NCBI RefSeq assembly: GCF_009914055.1
Contig: NZ_CP028271.1
Coordinates: 1,984,001 to 2,048,000 of the forward strand
Source of the DNA: Mixta intestinalis
GTDB lineage: Bacteria; Pseudomonadota; Gammaproteobacteria; Enterobacterales; Enterobacteriaceae
Length of the DNA stretch: 64,000 nt
Direction of reading: 5' to 3'
The translations under genes and the position numbers were made by a program. Shown here one piece after another: positions 37,160-44,779 of this stretch. The notes under the pieces are model-generated. The model did no database searches and had not been told where the DNA came from. It saw only the letters and a program-made list of their open reading frames with translations. Position 1 is the stretch's first letter. Each line of letters begins with the position of its first letter.

Positions 37160-37539
37160 TGGGTATCCTGTCTGCGACCTCAACACTATTGTGTATAATC
37201 TTTGGATTTATCGCAATTGGGTATTCTGTTCTAAAAAACAAACAACATATTCTATTGTGTGATGCTTTTAAAGAACGATTTGGTTATGTACCAGCAGGAA
37301 TAATTCTTGCGCAAGCAGGAGGGATATTTCTGACCTTTCAGAAAGATTTTTATTTCATCTTCCCGTTCATATTTAAAAAGGGGAGTTTTCCGGTCAGGAA
37401 TATGGATTCTGCTCATTATGATTTCATCAAAGGCTTACCCAATGAAAAAGTATCATGGTTGAAAATTAAATTTACCTTGTTTTTGATAATGATTGTTTTA
37501 TTTTTTTTTAGTGTTTTAACTTCTCTTCTATCCATCTAA
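37159..37539 (+). CDS. Small membrane protein, probable immunity partner of the PAAR protein
   Basis: I do not recognise the family. The 126-residue protein has an N-terminal hydrophobic segment (about 5-22), a second amphipathic/hydrophobic stretch (about 45-70) and a strongly hydrophobic C-terminal segment (about 104-125), so it is an inner-membrane protein. It starts at a GTG sharing one base with the stop of the PAAR gene, so translation is coupled. Position directly after a toxin-like gene, AT-rich composition and membrane location fit an immunity protein against a membrane-targeting effector. Confidence 0.65.
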   Translation: MGILSATSTLLCIIFGFIAIGYSVLKNKQHILLCDAFKERFGYVPAGIILAQAGGIFLTFQKDFYFIFPFIFKKGSFPVRNMDSAHYDFIKGLPNEKVSWLKIKFTLFLIMIVLFFFSVLTSLLSI

Positions 37540-37722
37540 GCATTGTTTATAAAGCTGCATAAGCGGCTGTTCTTGTACATGAAGGCAAACCCACTAACGC
37601 ACTCAGCCTGCCTACCAGTTTCATCACGCGCAAATGGAACGCTGCCACGAGGTAATGCCTGTAAACCTCCACCAGCTGACAGCCCGCTTACGCAGGCCGT
37701 CAGGCATTGAGATTAATAAGGC

Positions 37723-38667
37723 TTATTGATGATTTAACAGGCGCAGCGCCTGGCTCACGATGCCTGCCGCGTCGATACCGTGCCAGGCACGCATATCCTT
37801 ACGGTCGGCAGCTAGCGCATATTCACCATCCGGGATGCCGAGGCGTTTCAGACGTGCGCCATGACCGTATTCAGCCAGCACTTCTGCGACGATGCTGCCC
37901 ACGCCGCCGTTAATATTGTGCTCTTCGACGGAAATCACGTACTTAATACCGCTCAGGCTCTGGCTCAGCGCATCGCGATCCAGCGGACGAATAGAAGCCA
38001 GATTAATGACACAGGCGGCAATACCTTTGCGCGCCAGCAGTTCAGCCGCCTCAACCGCCTCATGCACCGTTGAGCCCATCGCCACCAGCGCAATATCATT
38101 CCCTTCATGCAACACATCCACGGCGCCGGGTTTAAAGCGCCAGGCTTCATCGTGCAGTTCCGGCAGCGCTTTACCATCCATACGAATATAGACCGGACCA
38201 ACATGCTCCAGCGCATAGTCAATAATCTGGCGGCACTCGCGCGGTGAAGAAGGCGCGAAAATCTGAATATTACCAAAGCCGCGAATTACGGAAATATCAT
38301 CGATCGCATGATGGGTGCTGGCCAGCGGGCCATAGCTGGCACCAGCGTTCAGGCCAAACAGCTTGACGTTAGTGTTGTTGTAGCAGATATCTACTTTGAC
38401 CTGCTCATTGGCGCGTGCAATCAGGAACGGCGCGGCGTTACAGGTTACCGCCACTTTTCCCGCCATTGCCAGACCGGCGGCGACACCGACCAGCGTCTGC
38501 TCTGCGATACCGACATTCACGAGGCGATCGGGAAACTGTTTTACAAAAGGCGCGATTTTAGCTGTGGAGGTCGAATCAGCCACAACGGGAACAACATCGA
38601 CGCCCCGCTCGACGGCATCAATAAACGCCGTCACCATTACATTCGCCAGATGTTCTGCGTTATTCAC
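37723..38667 (-). CDS. Transketolase family protein, C-terminal (pyrimidine-binding) half
   Basis: The 314-residue protein corresponds to the Pyr plus C-terminal domains of a transketolase or DXPS-like enzyme. It carries the catalytic-Glu region LVNVGIAEQTLVGVAAGLAMAGKVAV, ASTHHAIDDISVIRGFGNIQIFAPS and YIRMDGKALPEL. Thiamine diphosphate binds at the interface with the N-terminal half encoded 15 bases upstream. The pair would move a two-carbon ketol unit from a ketose phosphate. It ends the leftward operon of the polyol cluster. Confidence 0.88.
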   Translation of the reverse strand: MNNAEHLANVMVTAFIDAVERGVDVVPVVADSTSTAKIAPFVKQFPDRLVNVGIAEQTLVGVAAGLAMAGKVAVTCNAAPFLIARANEQVKVDICYNNTNVKLFGLNAGASYGPLASTHHAIDDISVIRGFGNIQIFAPSSPRECRQIIDYALEHVGPVYIRMDGKALPELHDEAWRFKPGAVDVLHEGNDIALVAMGSTVHEAVEAAELLARKGIAACVINLASIRPLDRDALSQSLSGIKYVISVEEHNINGGVGSIVAEVLAEYGHGARLKRLGIPDGEYALAADRKDMRAWHGIDAAGIVSQALRLLNHQ

Positions 38668-38682
38668 TTTTCATCTCCTCCA

Positions 38683-39516
38683 TCAAAGATCTTTAAGCTC
38701 ATTCATCGCCTGAGCAATCTCATCACCCTTAGGTACGCGATGGTGCCATTCCGGTTTGCCCGCAATAAATGAAACGCCAGCGCCTTTTGTGGTGTGGGCG
38801 ATAATTACGTGCGGCTTGCCGCGCGGCGGTAAATTCTCCAGCGCGTTCACCACCGAAGTCATATCGTTACCCTGGCATTCGGTGACATCCATACCAAAGG
38901 CGCGCCATTTCTCATCCAGCGGATCGCTGTTCATAATGTCGCGCGTAGCGCCCGCCAGCTGTAACCCATTCTTGTCATTAATCACTACCAGGTTATCCAG
39001 CTTATAATGCGCCGCCGCCATTGCCGCTTCCCAGTTGCTGCCTTCCGCCAGCTCGCCGTCGCCGGTGATAAGGAAAATACGACGTTTGCTGTTGTCGCGT
39101 TTGGCAGCAATCGCCAGCCCTACCGCAACCGGCAGCCCATGCCCCAGCGCGCCGGTGTTTAACTCGATACCGGGCGTTTTCTGTTTTACCGGATGTCCCG
39201 GCAGGTGGGAGTTGGCATGTTGATAGGTTGCAAGCCAATCCTGCGGGAAGTAGCCAGCTTCAGCGAGCACGCAGTAATAGCAGCCCACCGCATGACCTTT
39301 GGACTGGATATAGATATCGCGATCGGGATCGTTCAGCCGGTCCGGCGCGCAGTTCAAAATACGAAAATAGAGCGCTGTCAGCAGTTCTACCTGAGACAGA
39401 TCGGCACCGGTATGGCCGCCAGCCGGGCTGTTAGCGTTCAGATTGATAATGTGACGCCGTACCGCACGTGCCTTTTTCTCAAGTTCAGGAACTGACAGTA
39501 AAAAGGGATTCATCAT
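38683..39516 (-). CDS. Transketolase family protein, N-terminal (TPP-binding) half
   Basis: The 277-residue protein is the pyrophosphate-binding domain of transketolase. The diphosphate/Mg motif is GDGELAEGSNWEAAMAAAHYKLDNLVVINDKN, and early His residues lie in NSPAGGHTGADLS and QSKGHAVGCYY. Split transketolases are typical of dedicated sugar pathways, for example the apulose-4-phosphate transketolase of D-apiose catabolism. GGAGG lies before two adjacent ATGs. The leader carries operator palindromes and an intrinsic terminator. Divergent from the SorC-type regulator. Confidence 0.88.
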   Translation of the reverse strand: MMNPFLLSVPELEKKARAVRRHIINLNANSPAGGHTGADLSQVELLTALYFRILNCAPDRLNDPDRDIYIQSKGHAVGCYYCVLAEAGYFPQDWLATYQHANSHLPGHPVKQKTPGIELNTGALGHGLPVAVGLAIAAKRDNSKRRIFLITGDGELAEGSNWEAAMAAAHYKLDNLVVINDKNGLQLAGATRDIMNSDPLDEKWRAFGMDVTECQGNDMTSVVNALENLPPRGKPHVIIAHTTKGAGVSFIAGKPEWHHRVPKGDEIAQAMNELKDL

Positions 39517-39524
39517 ACGCCTCC

Positions 39525-39536
39525 GAATAGTTATTC
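39525..39536. promoter_or_regulatory. GAATA-N2-TATTC palindrome, copy 1
   Basis: GAATA-GT-TATTC lies next to the ribosome site of the transketolase N-half gene. It shares the two 5-base arms with three other copies in the cluster (39543, 39632, 40989). Its position over the translation start makes it the least certain as an operator. Confidence 0.4.
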
Positions 39537-39541
39537 CTTAA

Positions 39542-39555
39542 TGAATATTTATTCC
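39542..39555. promoter_or_regulatory. GAATA-N2-TATTC operator, copy 2
   Basis: TGAATA-TT-TATTCC differs by one base from a full 14-bp palindrome. It lies in the transketolase leader, 18 bases from copy 1 centre to centre. Proposed binding site of the SorC-type regulator encoded next to it. Confidence 0.6.
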
Positions 39556-39562
39556 GTAGTGT

Positions 39563-39598
39563 AAAAAAAGGTGCCTGCACAGACTTTGTTGCAGGCAC
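39563..39598 (-). terminator. Intrinsic terminator in the transketolase leader (possible attenuator)
   Basis: On the minus strand GTGCCTGCA pairs with TGCAGGCAC (9 bp) around a 10-base loop, followed by CTTTTTTT. It is a textbook terminator located 47 bases before the transketolase start and downstream of the likely promoter. No minus-strand gene ends here, since the neighbouring regulator is read the other way. It may be an attenuator or the end of a short leader RNA. Confidence 0.75.
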
Positions 39599-39630
39599 TT
39601 CACTAACAAAGGTTGCGGTCTTTATCGTTA

Positions 39631-39644
39631 TGAATAAATATTCA
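39631..39644. promoter_or_regulatory. GAATA-N2-TATTC operator, copy 3, over the likely transketolase promoter
   Basis: TGAATA-AA-TATTCA has perfect 6-base arms. On the minus strand a TTGAAT, a 17-base spacer and TATTTA form a possible promoter whose -10 lies inside this palindrome, so a bound regulator would affect initiation directly. Confidence 0.7.
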
Positions 39645-39719
39645 TTACTGATTTTATATTCAAAGTGTATGATCTCCGTTCACGCATTGTCCAGTCTCTT
39701 ACCGCAAGTTTGATAAAAG

Positions 39720-39735
39720 TTTGAGGTTCATCACA
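39720..39735 (+). promoter_or_regulatory. CRP-like site between the transketolase operon and the regulator
   Basis: TTTGA-N6-TCACA matches the CRP core at 9 of 10 positions. It lies in the divergent region, about 80 bases before the regulator start and about 97 bases upstream of the proposed transketolase start site. Catabolite control suits a carbon-source cluster. Confidence 0.6.
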
Positions 39736-39814
39736 CTTAAACTGTGCGTCTTTTCGCGTATCATGACCGGCTAAAACATACTGGCTGCACTTAAGAAAAC
39801 CATTGAGGAACAGC

Positions 39815-40765
39815 ATGGCTAAGCAGGATGAACAGCGTCTGTTAGTTAAAATTGCCACACTTTACTATCTGGAAGGACTTAAGCAGTCTGAGATCGCGCA
39901 GACCCTGTCGCTCTCACAATCATTTGTCTCACGCGCTATTACGCGCTGTCAGAAAGAAGGTTTAGTTAAAATCAGCGTGATTCAGCCTTCCAATATTTTT
40001 CTGAATATTGAGAAAGGGATCGAAGAGCGCTACGGCATTAAGCAGGCCATCGTCGTGGATGTGGCAGAAGATGCAACGGACAGCGCCATTAAACGCGCCA
40101 TCGGTTCCGCCGCCGCGCACTATATTGAAACCCGCCTGCGCCCTAACGATCTGGTTGGCATCTCTTCGTGGAGCTCCACCATCCGGGCAATGGTGGACGA
40201 AGTACATACGCCCAATCTGAAAGCCAGCGGTGTTATCCAACTGCTGGGCGGCGTTGGCCCAAACGGCAATGTCCAGGCCACCATTTTGACACAAACGCTG
40301 GCACAGCAGCTTAACTGCCGTGCCTGGCTGCTGCCCGCGCAGAGCATTGAAGGCTCTACCGACGATAAAGCCCGCCTGATTGCCAGCCCGGATGTCGCCG
40401 ATGTCGTGGCGCATTTTGATGAGGTGAATATCGCGATTGTCGGTATCGGTATTCTGGAACCATCTCAGCTATTGAAAACCTCCGGTAACTACTATCGCGA
40501 GGAGATGCTGGAGTTACTGGCCGAACGCGGTGCCGTAGGCGATATTTGCCTGCACTACTATGATAAAAATGGCGCGCCGGTATTGGCCGAGCATGAAGAT
40601 CCGGTTATCGGCATGGCATTAGATAAAGTCAAAAAATGCCCGAACGTAGTGGCACTGGCCGGTGGACGTGACAAAGTCGCGGCGATCAAAGGTGCATTAC
40701 AGGGCGGCTATATCGATATCCTGATCACCGATTATCATGCTGCCAGAGCGTTGGTCAAAGAATAG
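39815..40765 (+). CDS. SorC/DeoR-type sugar-binding transcriptional regulator
   Basis: The 316-residue regulator has an N-terminal helix-turn-helix (about 10-55, LLVKIATLYYLEGLKQSEIAQTLSLSQSFVSRAITRCQKEGLVKI) and a SorC-type effector domain (about 60-315) related to sugar-phosphate isomerases, with GIGILEPSQ and ALAGGRDKVAAIKGAL. The inducer is probably a phosphorylated intermediate of the cluster. I chose the ATG at 39815, preceded by GAGG, over an upstream TTG. It lies between the transketolase operon and the kinase operon, each with the same palindrome. Confidence 0.88.
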   Translation: MAKQDEQRLLVKIATLYYLEGLKQSEIAQTLSLSQSFVSRAITRCQKEGLVKISVIQPSNIFLNIEKGIEERYGIKQAIVVDVAEDATDSAIKRAIGSAAAHYIETRLRPNDLVGISSWSSTIRAMVDEVHTPNLKASGVIQLLGGVGPNGNVQATILTQTLAQQLNCRAWLLPAQSIEGSTDDKARLIASPDVADVVAHFDEVNIAIVGIGILEPSQLLKTSGNYYREEMLELLAERGAVGDICLHYYDKNGAPVLAEHEDPVIGMALDKVKKCPNVVALAGGRDKVAAIKGALQGGYIDILITDYHAARALVKE

Positions 40766-40903
40766 CTCCCCCTTCCTTCCGCCTAAGCTTTGGCGTTCGC
40801 CCTCATTGCTTATTAGTAGCAGGGTAACGCCAAAACCTTACGATAAATGAAATGCTAATCCTCTCGTCAACGTTCATTTCTGTGCCGTTAGCGGATCGAG
40901 AAA

Positions 40904-40919
40904 TGTGATAGTAAGCACA
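40904..40919 (+). promoter_or_regulatory. CRP-like site of the kinase operon
   Basis: TGTGA-N6-GCACA matches the CRP core at 9 of 10 positions, and flanking AAA and TTC extend the match. It is centred about 76 bases upstream of the predicted start that follows the TATAAT at 40976. Confidence 0.7.
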
Positions 40920-40987
40920 TTCGCAAACTTTGCCTGTAGCCCAGACCGAAGATTCTGGCTATCGTACACAAAATATATAATCAACTG

Positions 40988-41001
40988 TGAATATATATTC
41001 A
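40988..41001. promoter_or_regulatory. GAATA-N2-TATTC operator, copy 4, at the kinase promoter
   Basis: TGAATATATATTCA is a perfect 14-bp palindrome, placed six bases after an exact TATAAT so it would cover the transcription start. It shares its arms with the copies on the transketolase side, linking both operons to one regulator. Confidence 0.75.
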
Positions 41002-41123
41002 AAAGAACACAGCGGAAGCAATGCGGCGCACTCGTCCCTGTAAACAGGCTAACAGCCCATAAGCACCAGCGTCCTGCCTTCGCGATATTAGTGCCTGAAT
41101 GACTTGCGAATTGGAGCCCCCTG

Positions 41124-42629
41124 ATGTCGATCACAAAAAACATTATCATTGCGCTTGATGAAGGCACCACCAATGCAAAAGCCGTTGCGCTGAACGAAGC
41201 CGGAGAAGTGCTGGTTAAGTTCTCTCAACCGTTGTCCATCCAGACGCCGCGCGAAGGCTGGGTTGAGCAATCGGGAACGCTGTTAGTTGAGGCTTCTGTT
41301 CAGGTGCTGGCGAAAGCGATTGAGGCGGTCGGCGCAGACAAGGTAAGCGCGCTGGCGATCAGCAATCAACGTGAAACCGCTATCGGCTGGTATCGCAACA
41401 GCGGTGCGCCGCTACACGCCGCGCTGAGCTGGCAGTGTTCGCGCACCGCAGATTTTTGTGAAGGGTTACGCCGCGATAATCTCGAAAGCAAAATTAAAAC
41501 CGTAACCGGTCTGCCCGTCGCGCCGCTTTTTTCCGGTTCGAAGCTGCGCTGGCTACTGGATTCAGTCCCCAACGGCTTTGCGCTGGCGGAAAAAGGCGAA
41601 ATCTGTCTCGGTACTATCGACAGCTGGCTGCTGTGGAATCTGACCGCAGGCGAATCTTTTTACTGTGATTATTCTAACGCTTCACGTACTCAGCTGCTGA
41701 ACCTGGTCACCGGAAACTGGGACGAGGAAATGCTGAAAATCTTCCAGATCCCGCGCAAGGCGCTGCCGGATATTAAACCTTCCAGCGGGCTGTTTGGTTA
41801 TACCAAAGGGGTAAACGGCATACCGGATGGCATTCCGGTCATGGCGATGGTAGGCGATTCTCATGCGGCGCTGTTCGGTCATGCGCTGGGCGAAGCGGGC
41901 TGTGTTAAGGCGACGTACGGCACCGGCTCCTCGGTTATGGCTCCGGTCAATTCAGCACAGTGCAATATTCAGGCGTTAGCGACCACCATCGCCTGGCATA
42001 ATGGCGAAAACCTGGTTTACGGGCTGGAAGGCAATATTCCCCACACCGGTGATGCAGTGGCCTGGATGGCAGACAGCACCGGTCTCAGCGAACTGCCCCA
42101 GGATGAACTGAACCACGAGCTCAATACGCTTCCCGCCTCGGTAGAAAATACGCTCGGCGTTTATTTTGTGCCCGCGCTGACCGGTCTGGGCGCACCCTGG
42201 TGGGCAGATAACGCTAGAGGCCTCATCTGTGGCCTGAACCGGGGCGTGAAACGTGCGCATCTGATCCGTGCGGCGCTGGAAGCTATTACCTATCAAATTG
42301 CCGATGTGGTCGCTGCGATGCGCCAGCACCCTGACTTTACCTTAACCGCCCTGATGGTTGATGGCGGTCCGACAAAAAATGACTGGCTGATGCAATACCA
42401 GGCAGACCTGCTGGGATGCCCGGTAATGCGCAGCGATATTCCTGAATTATCAGCGTTGGGCGCTGCCCTACTGGCACGCAAAGCGGTGGATAACGTTACT
42501 GGAAAAGATCTTAAACCCTACCTTCCTGTGCACTATACCTTTCGCCCCAATATGGAGCGACATGGTCGCCTGCAAAAACGCTGGCGTGAATGGCAACAGG
42601 CTGTAGAACGCACTCTCTATCAACTCTGA
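41124..42629 (+). CDS. FGGY-family carbohydrate kinase
   Basis: The 501-residue kinase resembles glycerol and pentulose kinases. It has the ATP-phosphate loop ALDEGTTNAKAVALN near residue 10, the glycerol-kinase-like NQRETAIGWYRNSGAPLHAALSWQCSRT, the catalytic Asp region MVGDSHAALFGHAL, and the FGGY signature area VDGGPTKNDWLMQYQADLLGCPVMRS near 410-440. It would phosphorylate a ketose or polyol made by the dehydrogenases encoded downstream, giving the transketolase substrate. First gene of the rightward operon; the next gene starts 15 bases after its stop. Confidence 0.9.
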   Translation: MSITKNIIIALDEGTTNAKAVALNEAGEVLVKFSQPLSIQTPREGWVEQSGTLLVEASVQVLAKAIEAVGADKVSALAISNQRETAIGWYRNSGAPLHAALSWQCSRTADFCEGLRRDNLESKIKTVTGLPVAPLFSGSKLRWLLDSVPNGFALAEKGEICLGTIDSWLLWNLTAGESFYCDYSNASRTQLLNLVTGNWDEEMLKIFQIPRKALPDIKPSSGLFGYTKGVNGIPDGIPVMAMVGDSHAALFGHALGEAGCVKATYGTGSSVMAPVNSAQCNIQALATTIAWHNGENLVYGLEGNIPHTGDAVAWMADSTGLSELPQDELNHELNTLPASVENTLGVYFVPALTGLGAPWWADNARGLICGLNRGVKRAHLIRAALEAITYQIADVVAAMRQHPDFTLTALMVDGGPTKNDWLMQYQADLLGCPVMRSDIPELSALGAALLARKAVDNVTGKDLKPYLPVHYTFRPNMERHGRLQKRWREWQQAVERTLYQL

Positions 42630-42644
42630 AAGGACGGATACTCC

Positions 42645-43442
42645 ATGAAAAGTTCATTTAATAATAAAACCGTCGTTATTACCGGCGCGGCTCGCGGCAT
42701 TGGCGAAGGCATTGCCGAGCGCTTTGCCGCTATCGGGGCTAATTTAGTTATCTCCGATTACTCTTCAGCGGTTAACGAAACAGCTGAGCGGCTGAAAAAG
42801 AAATATGGCGGCGAAGTGGTTTCTTTTGTTGCCGATGTAACGAAAGAAGAACAGGTTGCTGAACTTTATAAACTGGCCTGGGATCGTTTCCAGTCCATTG
42901 ATGTTTCTGTGCAAAACGCCGGTATTATCACTATCGAACATTTTGACAAAATGAGTCGTAAAGAATTTGATGACGTACTCAGCGTAAATACCACTGGCGT
43001 ATGGTTATGCTGCCGTGAAGCAGCAAAATATATGGTCAAACAAAAGAGCGGACGTCTGATCAATACATCCTCAGGTCAGGGGCGCGTCGGTTTTATTTAT
43101 ACACCGCACTATGCCGCCAGTAAAATGGGCGTTATTGGCATTACGCAAAGCCTGGCACTGGAACTGGCCCCGTATAATATTACGGTAAATGCGTTTTGCC
43201 CTGGGATTATCGAAACAGAAATGTGGGAATATAACGACAGAGTTTGGGGTGAAATTCTCAGCACGCCAGAAAAAACCTACGGCAAAGGTGAACTGATGCA
43301 GGAATGGGTTGGTAATATTCCTATGAAACGTGCAGGAAAACCCAGCGATGTTGCCGGTCTGGTCATGTTTTTAGCCTCCGATGACGCTGCGTATATTACT
43401 GGTCAGACAATTAACGTCGATGGCGGATTAATTATGTCTTAA
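42645..43442 (+). CDS. Short-chain dehydrogenase/reductase (first of two)
   Basis: The 265-residue classical SDR has cofactor motif TGAARGIGEG (residues 14-23), NAG in SVQNAGII, and catalytic Ser-Tyr-Lys in NTSSGQG...YAASK. It ends GQTINVDGGLIMS. It resembles sorbitol/acetoin-type polyol dehydrogenases. It probably oxidises a polyol to the ketose used by the kinase. AAAGGA precedes the ATG, 15 bases after the kinase gene. Confidence 0.88.
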   Translation: MKSSFNNKTVVITGAARGIGEGIAERFAAIGANLVISDYSSAVNETAERLKKKYGGEVVSFVADVTKEEQVAELYKLAWDRFQSIDVSVQNAGIITIEHFDKMSRKEFDDVLSVNTTGVWLCCREAAKYMVKQKSGRLINTSSGQGRVGFIYTPHYAASKMGVIGITQSLALELAPYNITVNAFCPGIIETEMWEYNDRVWGEILSTPEKTYGKGELMQEWVGNIPMKRAGKPSDVAGLVMFLASDDAAYITGQTINVDGGLIMS

Positions 43443-43483
43443 TTACCACCCAGTTAATACTTTACATTCCAGTGGAGTAATAT

Positions 43484-44752
43484 ATGACATCAGCTCATTC
43501 AGAGCCGAGGACATTTCTCGGCCTAAGAACAGATTTGATATGGGGATTATTAGGCGTTCTCCTCTTTATCGTAGGAGACGGCGTTGAACAGGCGTGGATA
43601 TCTCCTTATCTTATCGATCGCGGCCTGACCATGCCGCAAAGCGCAACGCTTATTGCCATTTATGGCATCGCTGTTGCAATTGGCGCCTGGCTTTCCGGCG
43701 TAATGGCGGAAGCGCTGGGACCGAGAAAAACCATGCTTCTCGGTGCAATGTTTTGGTTGATTGGTCAGGTGCTGTTCTTGCTGATAGCACTGCCTACGAT
43801 GAATTTCGCCATTATTATTCCCACTTATTGCATACGTGGCTTGGGTTATCCGCTATTTTGTTACTCATTCCTGGTATGGGTAACCTATCGCAATCCGGCC
43901 AAAACGCTGGCGACCGCCGTGGGTTGGTTTTATTTAGCCTTCACCGGCGGTCTCTATATCGTTGCTAATTTTTATGCATCATTAATGATTCCGGTATTAG
44001 GCCACATTGGTATTTTATGGAGCGCCATTGTATGGGCATTGGCGGGTACGGTTATTGTGCTGGTTTGTGTAAAAGGCAACGTGCGTGAAAAGACTACTGT
44101 CGGCGAACAGCTCTCTATTCTGATGAGCGGCATATCTATTATTCGTGATAATCCTAAAGTCGGCATTGGCGGTCTGGTAAGATTAATTAACACCACTTCG
44201 CAGTTTGCTCTACCGGTATTCTTCCCGGTTTACCTGGCGCAGCATGGATTTACCACTGAACAGTGGCTCCAGGTATGGGCACTAACCTTTACAGTTAATA
44301 TCGCCTTTAATCTTATCTGGGGAATGGTAGGAGATCGTATCGGCTGGGGAAGAACCGTACAAATATTCGGTGGCTTTGGCTGTGCCTGTACCATGTTGCT
44401 AATGGCGTGGATGCCGGTATGGTTTAGTGGTAATTATCCAGCCATGCTACTGATGGGCTGTATATATGGTGCACTTATCGCTGGTTTTTGTCCGCTTACA
44501 GCTTTGGTTCCGTCACTGGAACCGGAAAGAAAAGGTGCGGCTATGTCCGTCTTGAATCTCGGTGCAGGTCTTTCCAGCTTCGTTGGTCCATCACTGGTTG
44601 CGTTACTGTTTACCAGCATTGGCGCTCGCGGTGTACTGGTCGTTTTCGCCATTTTATATGTTGTCAGTATTTTCCTGACAGGCTTTGTCACGCTGGATAA
44701 AAAAGCTCAAACCGGAAAAGATGAATCATTGACCTCAACAGAATCCGCCTGA
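43484..44752 (+). CDS. MFS transporter, polyol permease family (RbtT/DalT-like)
   Basis: The 422-residue twelve-segment transporter follows the pattern of ribitol and D-arabinitol permeases: GDGVEQAWISPYLIDRGLTMPQSATLIAIYGIAVAIGAWLSGVMAEALGPRKTMLLG, then GLGYPLFCYSFLVWV, and near the end ERKGAAMSVLNLGAGLSSFVGPSLVALL. This family, as known, imports pentitols and related polyols by proton symport, which points to a polyol as the cluster substrate. GGAG lies before the ATG. Between the two SDR genes. Confidence 0.87.
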   Translation: MTSAHSEPRTFLGLRTDLIWGLLGVLLFIVGDGVEQAWISPYLIDRGLTMPQSATLIAIYGIAVAIGAWLSGVMAEALGPRKTMLLGAMFWLIGQVLFLLIALPTMNFAIIIPTYCIRGLGYPLFCYSFLVWVTYRNPAKTLATAVGWFYLAFTGGLYIVANFYASLMIPVLGHIGILWSAIVWALAGTVIVLVCVKGNVREKTTVGEQLSILMSGISIIRDNPKVGIGGLVRLINTTSQFALPVFFPVYLAQHGFTTEQWLQVWALTFTVNIAFNLIWGMVGDRIGWGRTVQIFGGFGCACTMLLMAWMPVWFSGNYPAMLLMGCIYGALIAGFCPLTALVPSLEPERKGAAMSVLNLGAGLSSFVGPSLVALLFTSIGARGVLVVFAILYVVSIFLTGFVTLDKKAQTGKDESLTSTESA

Positions 44753-44779
44753 TTAATGAAACTATCTGGAGGCAATACC

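Larger units (their letters stand above)
40766..41123 (+). other. Control region before the FGGY kinase operon
   Basis: The 358 bases contain no gene. They hold a strong CRP-like site (40904-40919), an exact TATAAT at 40976-40981 with a weak -35 (TTCTGG, 17-base spacing), and a perfect palindromic operator at the expected start point. The 120 bases after the operator form an untranslated leader ending in a GGAG ribosome site. Confidence 0.65.

Noticed and set aside
37723..39516. Split transketolase as a frameshifted single gene
   Set aside because: Each half has its own start codon with ribosome site and the separation is at the usual domain boundary of known two-subunit transketolases.
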